The translations under genes were made by a program, and so were the position numbers. 5,518 nt of DNA, taken from NCBI GenBank assembly GCA_903864555.1, contig CAIPGJ010000374.1, forward strand, positions 1-5,518, read 5' to 3'. The notes under the pieces were generated by a model that saw nothing but the letters and a program-made list of their open reading frames with translations, searched no databases and was not told the DNA's origin. This document shows, one piece after another, positions 1 through 5,061 of this stretch. The stretch's first letter is position 1, and every line of letters begins with the position of its first letter. The DNA comes from an uncultured Pseudomonadota bacterium (GTDB taxonomy: Bacteria; Pseudomonadota; Gammaproteobacteria; Burkholderiales; SG8-39).

Positions 1-1140
1 GCAAAGCGCATCGGCTTCAAGGGTCCGAACTTCCTCCTGGTCAGCCTGTCGGATGCCGGTTTGCGTCAGACTTACGTGGAAGGCAGCCAGCTGCGCCTGT
101 CACGACTGGGGCAGGCAGACCAGAGCGATCCCCAGGCACTGGCCCAGCTATGCGCCCAGGAGTCATCACGTCTGCAGCAGTATATGGTCAACCTGCGGAT
201 CATCGCTCGTGATGCCGCCATTCTGGATGTCATCGTCCTTGCCCCGGCAGGACAGAAGGCACATTTCGAAGAGGCTTGCCGATCAACGGCAGCGCTGAAA
301 TTTCACGTCCATGCGCTCGATGAGATTTCCGCTCCCGCAGGCCTGAAATCGCAGCCTGAAAACTCAGGATCGGAGACGTTGTTCCTCCACACGCTGGCCG
401 CAGGCCAGCCCGCTGGTCAGTTCGCTTCCGACGAACTGCGACGCTACTACAACATCTGGCGGACAAGACTGGCCGTGATCGGGGCGGGCGTAGCCATCTG
501 TGCGTTCAGCCTTCTGCTGTCGGCAATGAAACTGGGGGAAACCTATCTCGAGAACAGAAGTGCCGATACCGAACGTCAGAAGGAGGCTCTGGCTGTCTCC
601 CAATATGCAAGCATTCAGGCCACCTTCCCGAAAACGCCCACCGACAGCACAAAGCTGGGACAGATCGTCAAGAACTACCAATCTCTGGTGGCGCAGGCTG
701 CGACACCTGAACAGATACTGGTGGACATCAGTCGGGCCCTGGCTGATTTACCGCAGATCGAGCTGGAGAACATTGAGTGGGATGCCACGGGAACCGGCAC
801 TGCCGCCCAGCGCGACCTGGCTGGCAAGGCTGCGCCAGCCCCACCCCCACCCCCTACTGGCGGAGCCCCGGCGGGGGCCGCGGCCGCGGCCGGACCGAAG
901 CAATCGGCCGCCTTGTCCGGGCGCATCAATGTGCCGCAAAGCAATGACTATCGCGCCATCACGGCAGTCGTTGACCAGTTTGTCGCGGCACTGCGCAAAC
1001 AACCTGGCATCGAGGTCATATCGCGGCGCCTGCCCTTTGACATCACCGCGGAAAAAAGCCTGGCCGGTGACATCGGCACGCAGCGGGCAGCAGAGATACC
1101 CCGGTTCACCGTGGTGATCGTCCGGAGGTCTGCGACATGA
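1..1140 (+). CDS. GspL-like / PilM-PilN-like inner-membrane assembly protein (5' end outside window)
   Basis: The frame is open from base 1, so the true start lies upstream; the TTG at 61 is not a convincing start because the protein-like sequence continues before it. In the 379 visible residues there is a soluble, presumably cytoplasmic region (1-150) that could be the end of an actin-like PilM/GspL-N fold. One membrane helix follows (about 157-176, LAVIGAGVAICAFSLLLSAM), preceded by positive residues RTR. Next comes a charged helical stretch (177-235) and a periplasmic domain whose segments PQIELENIEW and GRINVPQSNDY followed by a helix resemble the strand-helix pattern of PilN and GspL C-terminal ferredoxin-like domains. 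A Pro/Ala/Gly-rich stretch (277-299) interrupts this domain. The order cytoplasmic domain, one membrane helix, periplasmic domain is that of GspL, which couples the assembly ATPase to the periplasmic parts. The gene overlaps the PilO-like gene by 4 bases. The family call rests on architecture and neighbours more than on diagnostic motifs; the actin-like nucleotide-binding motifs are not visible here. Confidence 0.7.
   Translation, partial: AKRIGFKGPNFLLVSLSDAGLRQTYVEGSQLRLSRLGQADQSDPQALAQLCAQESSRLQQYMVNLRIIARDAAILDVIVLAPAGQKAHFEEACRSTAALKFHVHALDEISAPAGLKSQPENSGSETLFLHTLAAGQPAGQFASDELRRYYNIWRTRLAVIGAGVAICAFSLLLSAMKLGETYLENRSADTERQKEALAVSQYASIQATFPKTPTDSTKLGQIVKNYQSLVAQAATPEQILVDISRALADLPQIELENIEWDATGTGTAAQRDLAGKAAPAPPPPPTGGAPAGAAAAAGPKQSAALSGRINVPQSNDYRAITAVVDQFVAALRKQPGIEVISRRLPFDITAEKSLAGDIGTQRAAEIPRFTVVIVRRSAT
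829..897 (+). repeat. Low-complexity Pro/Ala/Gly-coding tract
   Basis: A C-run-rich stretch codes for five prolines in a row, then Gly/Ala. It is followed by about 2.7 tandem copies of GGCCGC (876-892) coding for alanines. The tract lies inside the GspL-like gene and gives a flexible linker at visible residues 277-299. Short G/C repeats of this kind are prone to slippage, so its length may vary between strains. Confidence 0.75.
1124..1129 (+). promoter_or_regulatory. Strong Shine-Dalgarno site for the PilO-like gene
   Basis: GGAGGT lies 7 bases before the ATG at 1137, inside the end of the GspL-like gene. It selects ATG 1137 (directly followed by a second in-frame ATG at 1140) over ATG 1158. 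It is the only clear ribosome binding site among the four complete genes of the operon; the others seem to rely on coupling to the gene before. Confidence 0.8.
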
Positions 1141-1745
1141 TGCTGCAGCAACAAGACATGAAGCTGCTGCGCTGGCCCATCATTGGCGCACTCCTGCTGA
1201 TCGCCATCGGCGCCGGAGCCCTGGCTCTGTCGGAACGCCAGCTGGATGCTGCACGCAAATTGCGGGAACAATTACAGAAGCAGGGCAAGACGGCGCAGGA
1301 ACGCGTTTCCAAGGCGTCCGAAGAGGAAAAGGAGATTCGCAGCCACCTGGTCTACTACGAGAGGATGGTCGCAAGCGGCATGGTCGGCCCACGCAACCGG
1401 CTGGATCTCATAGAAACCATCTCCGGCATCAAATCGCAGCGCAAGCTGCTGGATATCCGCTACAACATCGCCCCGCAGAAGCCCGTCGATTACACCGGCA
1501 TCGTTGCCACCGGCTCGATGGACTTCGTGACCAGCCGCATGCAACTCGATATGATGCTTCTGCACGAGGAGGACTTGCTGAATTTTGTCAGGGATCTGCA
1601 GGCGGCCGGTCAGTCACTGGTGTCGGTCCGCCAGTGCACGCTGGTTCGTTCTGATCGTGGCATGCCGGTGGGCCTGTCAGCCGGCGTGCAGGCCAGATGC
1701 GTGATTGATCTTATCACTTTGATACAGGGTAGCCCGTCAGGATGA
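1137..1745 (+). CDS. PilO/GspM-like bitopic inner-membrane assembly protein
   Basis: The 202-residue protein has a short N-terminal tail with Lys/Arg (KLLRW), one membrane helix (about 14-32) and a long charged helix with coiled-coil character (33-78, rich in Glu, Lys, Gln and Arg). A compact periplasmic domain (about 85-197) follows. This matches the layout of PilO, MshJ and GspM, which pair with PilN, MshI2 or GspL to form the periplasmic scaffold of the assembly machine. The end contains two cysteines, in VRQCTLV (C167) and QARCVID (C188), on what look like adjacent strands; they could form a disulfide. The start is fixed by the GGAGGT site and the ATGA overlap with the previous gene. The stop overlaps the next ATG in the same way, implying coupled translation and balanced amounts. 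Sequence motifs for PilO are weak in general, so the assignment depends on topology and gene order. Confidence 0.65.
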   Translation: MMLQQQDMKLLRWPIIGALLLIAIGAGALALSERQLDAARKLREQLQKQGKTAQERVSKASEEEKEIRSHLVYYERMVASGMVGPRNRLDLIETISGIKSQRKLLDIRYNIAPQKPVDYTGIVATGSMDFVTSRMQLDMMLLHEEDLLNFVRDLQAAGQSLVSVRQCTLVRSDRGMPVGLSAGVQARCVIDLITLIQGSPSG

Positions 1746-2194
1746 AACAGACAGGGCAATTGTTATCAAGCCGTCAAGCAGCACTCTCATGCCTGCTCGC
1801 CTTGCTGCTGCTTGCGGGCGGCCCGCTGGGCACCGGTGCTGCACAGGCCCAGGAGCAGCAGGGGCTTGGCAGGCTGTTTTTCTCTCCCCAGCAGCGTCAG
1901 GAACTGGACCGGCGCAGGGCCAGCAATGCCCAGGCCGCCACCGTCACGGTCACCGATTTCGTCACCATCAATGGCAGGGTCTCCCGGTCCAGCGGCAAGA
2001 GCACCACCTGGATCAACGGCGAACCGCAGGAGGACACCTATCGCGGCGCCGATGCATCCCGGGTCAGGATACCCAAGGGTGAAGATGCCGGCGAGGTCTC
2101 CCTGCGGGTCGGAGAAACCCATGACCGCGTCAAGGGCGAAACCCGCAGCGGCCTGGGCGAGGGAAGCATCACGGTCCGCCGCAACACCCGCTGA
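1742..2194 (+). CDS. Small exported periplasmic protein, MshK/PilP/GspC-like connector candidate
   Basis: The 150-residue product starts with a typical Sec signal peptide: Lys/Arg in the first 11 residues, a hydrophobic core of Leu/Ala (14-26) and a likely signal peptidase I site after AQA36. The one Cys in the leader (C17) sits inside the hydrophobic core, not in a lipobox, so a lipoprotein is unlikely. The mature part has a motif GLGRLFFSPQQRQELDRRR (41-59), then a small beta-rich domain with ITINGRV-like and STTWINGEPQ segments (75-96) and a charged C-terminus. The pattern of FF-(S/T)-P-x-x-R-x-x-L-(D/E)-x-x-R, then a short strand with 'NG', then 'WINGxP' recalls small proteins of MSHA (MshK) and related clusters. 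By position it would link the inner-membrane PilN/PilO-like pair to a secretin. The ATG overlaps the preceding stop; no good ribosome binding site is seen. Exact family is not certain. Confidence 0.6.
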   Translation: MKQTGQLLSSRQAALSCLLALLLLAGGPLGTGAAQAQEQQGLGRLFFSPQQRQELDRRRASNAQAATVTVTDFVTINGRVSRSSGKSTTWINGEPQEDTYRGADASRVRIPKGEDAGEVSLRVGETHDRVKGETRSGLGEGSITVRRNTR

Positions 2195-2197
2195 ACC

Positions 2198-3892
2198 ATG
2201 ACCCGCAAGCCCGGCAACTGTCGCCCTCCCCGCCGCCAACGCGGCTTTGCGATGATCGCCATGATCACGCTGGTCACCATGGTCAGCGCCTACCTGCTGT
2301 CCACTGCCCTCAGCCGCACCACCGCGGAAGTGCGCCTGGAATCGGACACCCGCTCACGCGAAGCCATGAAGGAAGCCAAGGCTGCCCTGATTGCCTATGC
2401 CGCCTCGCGGGCGTGGCAGGCCACCAGTGCCAACGATCAGCCGGGTGCCCTGCCCTGCCCCGCCACCAGCGAGAATGGCTCCGATCCTGGCAGTTGCACC
2501 ACCGAAACGACCAGAGTGGGTTTCCTGCCGTGGAGAACCATCGGCAGCAGCGAACTGCGTGATGGCAGTGGCAACCTGCTCTGGTACGCCCTGTCTGCCA
2601 ATTTCCGCAAACTGGCCGGTACCACCATCATCAACAGCGACACCGTAGGCACCCTGACCATTACCGGCAACAGCCCTGCAACCAATGTGGTTGCCGTCAT
2701 CATTGCCCCCGGCAGCGCCCTGAATGGCCAGAACCGTGCCACTGCAACCATCGTCAATTTTCTTGAAGGCAGCAATGCCAGCACCTCGGATTCGGATACT
2801 TTTGCCACGGGCCAGGCGACCGACACGTTCAATGACCAGATCATGATCGTCACCCAGGCGGATCTGATGGCCGTGGTGGAACCGGCGGTGGCCGCCCGCA
2901 TCGAGTCCAGCATCAAGCCCTACATCACCAGTTATGCCAGCCAATGGTCGGCCTATCCCTACCCCGTCGCCTTCCCGCAGAATGCTGCGGCCCAGAGTGC
3001 CTACAGCGGTGATACCACCCTGACCACCGGCATGCTGCCAATCACCGACTCGCTCACCTACCCGTGGACGGCCAGCTCCGGAGCGGTAACCCTGACTGGC
3101 GGTACTGCCGGCAGCATCACCGGGGTCACCTGCGTTTCCGGTACGGTGAGCTGGGTAGTGGGCAATGGATGGCGCTGCGACTTCACGATACGATCCAGGG
3201 ATAGTGGTTCCAGCAGCGCCGGCTGGGCCCCGTGCACAGCGCGGCATTGCATGTACTTCCCTGCGTTCACGGTAACCGGCCGCATCAGCTCCAATGCGGC
3301 CCGCAGCTTTGTAAAACTCCCTGACGCCACCACCGGGGTCACGGTCACCTCCTCCGGCGGCGCGGCCCGCGCCGTGACTGGCCAGACCATCAGCGGGGCC
3401 TTTTCCGGCGCCAACCTGGCCACCGTCAGCTTCCAGGCCACCCACTCCTACACCCGCTCCAGCAGCGGCTCATTTACGCGTGTCCTGCGGGTGTTCATTC
3501 CAGACGTGACGGTCAGCCCCATCAGCAGCGCCAGCGACACCGATGCCGGCTGGTTCATCAAGCAGCAGTGGTACCGGCAGACCTACTATGCGGTCAGTCC
3601 CGGGTTCAAACCCGTGGGCGGAAGCGCCTGCACCGCAGGCAGCACCTGCCTGACTGTCAACGGACTGCCATCCACCTATGCGACCTCGAATGACAAGCGG
3701 GCCATCCTGGTATTTGCCGGGCGCAAATTGAGCAGCACCATGACCCGGCCTTCGTCCACCCTGGGCGACTATCTCGAGGGGCAGAACGCCACGCCGGCGG
3801 ACAACCTCTTCCAGCACTTTTCCACGACCACGTCCACCAGCGGCGGCACCTCCTCGTCGGTCAATGATCGCGTCATCGTCCTTGGCCCCTGA
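2198..3892 (+). CDS. Large GspK/PilX-like pseudopilin (class III prepilin leader, no Glu at +5)
   Basis: The 564-residue protein starts with a basic 16-residue leader ending RQRG, cut before FAMIA by a prepilin peptidase. A hydrophobic helix (17-38) follows and runs on as an amphipathic helix with many Ala, Glu and Lys (to about 70). Position +5 is Ala rather than Glu, as in GspK, the tip pseudopilin of type II secretion, and some PilX-like proteins. The head begins with GALPCP (83-88), C100 and a block GFLPWRTIGSSELRDGSGN (108-126), then LWYALSANF. A Thr/Ser/Gly-rich beta-like region takes up most of 140-450. The C-terminal part contains a WYRQTYYAVSPGFKP segment (458-472) and the end NDRVIVLGP. 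Eight cysteines in the mature part lie in close pairs (87/100, 312/327, 346/351, 478/484), suggesting disulfides formed in the periplasm. The ATG lies 3 bases after the previous stop with no Shine-Dalgarno, so reinitiation is likely. A filament-tip or adhesin-like role is an inference. Confidence 0.75.
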   Translation: MTRKPGNCRPPRRQRGFAMIAMITLVTMVSAYLLSTALSRTTAEVRLESDTRSREAMKEAKAALIAYAASRAWQATSANDQPGALPCPATSENGSDPGSCTTETTRVGFLPWRTIGSSELRDGSGNLLWYALSANFRKLAGTTIINSDTVGTLTITGNSPATNVVAVIIAPGSALNGQNRATATIVNFLEGSNASTSDSDTFATGQATDTFNDQIMIVTQADLMAVVEPAVAARIESSIKPYITSYASQWSAYPYPVAFPQNAAAQSAYSGDTTLTTGMLPITDSLTYPWTASSGAVTLTGGTAGSITGVTCVSGTVSWVVGNGWRCDFTIRSRDSGSSSAGWAPCTARHCMYFPAFTVTGRISSNAARSFVKLPDATTGVTVTSSGGAARAVTGQTISGAFSGANLATVSFQATHSYTRSSSGSFTRVLRVFIPDVTVSPISSASDTDAGWFIKQQWYRQTYYAVSPGFKPVGGSACTAGSTCLTVNGLPSTYATSNDKRAILVFAGRKLSSTMTRPSSTLGDYLEGQNATPADNLFQHFSTTTSTSGGTSSSVNDRVIVLGP

Positions 3893-3898
3893 GCACCC

Positions 3899-4855
3899 AT
3901 GACTCCGGTGAAATTTGCCCCCCCCAGAAGGCCAGCTCGCGGCTTCACGCTGGCCGAGCTGGCGATTGCCTTTTTCATCATCGGGCTGCTGCTGGCCAGC
4001 GCCTTCATGCCGCTCGCTTCGCAGGTCGAAGGACGGAATATCGCCGATACCAAGCGCGTCATGGAGCAGATGCGTGACGCCATCTTCGGATTCGCACAAA
4101 CCAACGGCCGCCTCCCCTGCCCGGCACGCGGTGCAACCGCCGCTGGCACTACCGACAACAGCTACGGGCAGGTATTTGGCGCCGGTGTGGAACAGTACGA
4201 TACAACCAACCTGCGCTGCTACACCGCGCTCGGCGTGGTGCCCTGGGCCACGCTGGGCGTCCCCGAAACCGACACGTGGGGGAGACGCATTTCCTACCGG
4301 GTCGCGCCGGCATTTGCAGATGACATCTCGAGGACGACCTGGCAGTCACGCTCAACTGACCCTACCGGCGCTCAGAGCCTGACCTCCCCCACCAGTCCTG
4401 CCAACCAATCTCCCACCTGTCCGTCATCCGGTGCCAGTGCCGCCCCGACCCCCACGCCAACCCTATCCTCGTTTGCGCTATGCACCTTGGGCGACATGGC
4501 AGTGCTGACGCGAAGCATCACCGACCACTCCGTCGTCACGGCGCTGGGCACCGGATTGCCGGCCGTACTCATTTCCCACGGCAAGAACGGCAATGGCGCC
4601 TGGCAGCCTACGGGCGTCGCTCTGGCTGCAGCAGCAGCCAGCACCGACGAGCTCGCCAATTCCAGCGGCACAACTACCGCAACCCCGCCCAGCGGATATT
4701 CGAGCTACGCCTTCTACAACCGGACACAGTCTCCATCCGCCTCCGCTTGCAGTGACACTGCCGGCACCAGTTTCTGCGAGTTCGATGACATCGTCGTAAT
4801 GATTTCCGCCCCGACCCTGGTTTCACGCATGGTCAGCGCCGGCCGCTTGCCTTAG
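3899..4855 (+). CDS. Type IV filament minor prepilin with class III leader
   Basis: The 318-residue product has a basic 15-residue leader and a textbook cleavage/methylation motif RG^FTLAE (14-20), with Glu at +5, followed by a hydrophobic helix (21-40). The amphipathic helix continues to about 67 (TKRVMEQMRDAIFGFAQ). The head has NGRLPCP (69-75), C107, VVPWATLGVPETDTWGRR (113-130), a Pro/Ser/Thr-rich stretch between C174 and C195, PAVLISHGKNGNGAW (221-235), STDELANS (248-255), and the ending FDDIVVMISAPTLVSRMVSAGRLP (295-318; F-D-D, then a final R-L-P). I recall this HGKNG, DELxN and FDD...AGRLP pattern from betaproteobacterial prepilin-type proteins, but checked nothing. Six cysteines are present (74, 107, 174, 195, 284, 293). 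The ATG follows the previous stop by 6 bases with no ribosome binding site. It is the last gene of the operon. It is too large and too clustered with a GspK-like partner to be the major pilin, so a minor, initiating role is likelier. Confidence 0.85.
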   Translation: MTPVKFAPPRRPARGFTLAELAIAFFIIGLLLASAFMPLASQVEGRNIADTKRVMEQMRDAIFGFAQTNGRLPCPARGATAAGTTDNSYGQVFGAGVEQYDTTNLRCYTALGVVPWATLGVPETDTWGRRISYRVAPAFADDISRTTWQSRSTDPTGAQSLTSPTSPANQSPTCPSSGASAAPTPTPTLSSFALCTLGDMAVLTRSITDHSVVTALGTGLPAVLISHGKNGNGAWQPTGVALAAAAASTDELANSSGTTTATPPSGYSSYAFYNRTQSPSASACSDTAGTSFCEFDDIVVMISAPTLVSRMVSAGRLP

Positions 4856-4871
4856 CAAAGTGTGGATCAAG

Positions 4872-4954
4872 CCCCACTCATGAGAATTAGTGTGAAATGC
4901 TTCCATCTAAAGTGGGGGATTTTCAAGGGGGCCGTGCCCCCCATTTGATGAGTG
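4872..4954 (+). repeat. Overlapping inverted repeats after the pilin operon
   Basis: CCCCACT (4872-4878) can pair with AGTGGGG (4911-4917), leaving a 32-base loop and followed by GATTTT. The overlapping CACTCAT (4875-4881) can instead pair with ATGAGTG (4948-4954). The two pairings share bases 4875-4878, so they exclude each other. This is direct reading of complementarity; stability was not computed. Confidence 0.35.
4927..4946 (+). terminator. Possible weak intrinsic terminator of the pilin operon
   Basis: GGGGGC (4927-4932) pairs perfectly with GCCCCC (4936-4941) around a 3-base loop, about 70 bases after the last stop codon. The T-run after it is only CATTTG, so this may be a poor terminator or just a 3'-end stabilising hairpin. 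The position between two apparently unrelated genes supports a transcript end here. Confidence 0.35.
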
Positions 4955-4977
4955 CTCCCCTGAAGCTGCTGCATTAC

Positions 4978-5007
4978 ATGACGCCCCGATGGCGCCTGTC
5001 GTAGAAT
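4978..5007 (+). promoter_or_regulatory. Candidate sigma-70 promoter for the membrane sensor gene
   Basis: TAGAAT (5002-5007) matches the -10 consensus in 5 of 6 bases. ATGACG (4978-4983) matches the -35 consensus in 4 of 6, with an 18-base spacer. Transcription would begin near 5014, giving a leader of about 48 bases before the ATG at 5062. No competing -10 box of equal quality was seen in 4856-5061. Read by eye only. Confidence 0.4.
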
Positions 5008-5029
5008 CCGCCTGCTGCTCGTGCCCATC

Positions 5030-5061
5030 CCTTTCGAAAGTAAAAGGCGGTTGAACCGCTT
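5030..5061 (+). promoter_or_regulatory. Leader with palindrome and start-site hairpin
   Basis: CTTTCGAAAG (5031-5040) is a perfect 10-base palindrome. Right after it, AGGCGG (5045-5050) can pair with CCGCTT (5056-5061) through one G-U pair, around a 5-base loop, placing a stem directly against the ATG at 5062. CCTTT (5030-5034) can alternatively pair with AAAGG (5043-5047). Both stems cover the only purine-rich ribosome binding candidate (AAAGGCGG, 5043-5050), so translation may be reduced or controlled by structure. The pairings are seen; the regulatory role is inferred. Confidence 0.35.

Noticed and set aside
876..893. GGCCGC repeat and palindromes as a regulatory or recombination site
   Set aside because: They are explained by an alanine-coding tract inside a gene; a self-complementary G/C repeat there needs no further function.
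560..1117. 185-codon open frame in another + frame inside the GspL-like gene
   Set aside because: The product is rich in Arg, Pro, Ser and Trp with no fold-like pattern; it is a frame-shifted shadow of the real gene.
61..1140. TTG at 61 as the true start of the first gene
   Set aside because: The frame is open to base 1 with protein-like sequence (FLLVSLSDAGLRQTY), and no ribosome binding site precedes the TTG. The gene is cut by the window edge.
1742..1852. Lipoprotein signal in the small exported protein, as in PilP
   Set aside because: The only cysteine of the leader (C17) stands at the start of the hydrophobic core without a lipobox; an AQA site for signal peptidase I fits better.
2354..3445. 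363-codon open frame on the - strand opposite the large pseudopilin gene
   Set aside because: It is antisense to a gene with a clear prepilin leader and coherent head motifs. Its product is Gly/Ala/Arg-rich without domains, as expected from the mirrored third-position G+C bias.
3470..4099. 209-codon open frame on the - strand across the junction of the two pseudopilin genes
   Set aside because: It spans parts of two well-supported genes in antisense, has low-complexity composition and no recognisable motif.
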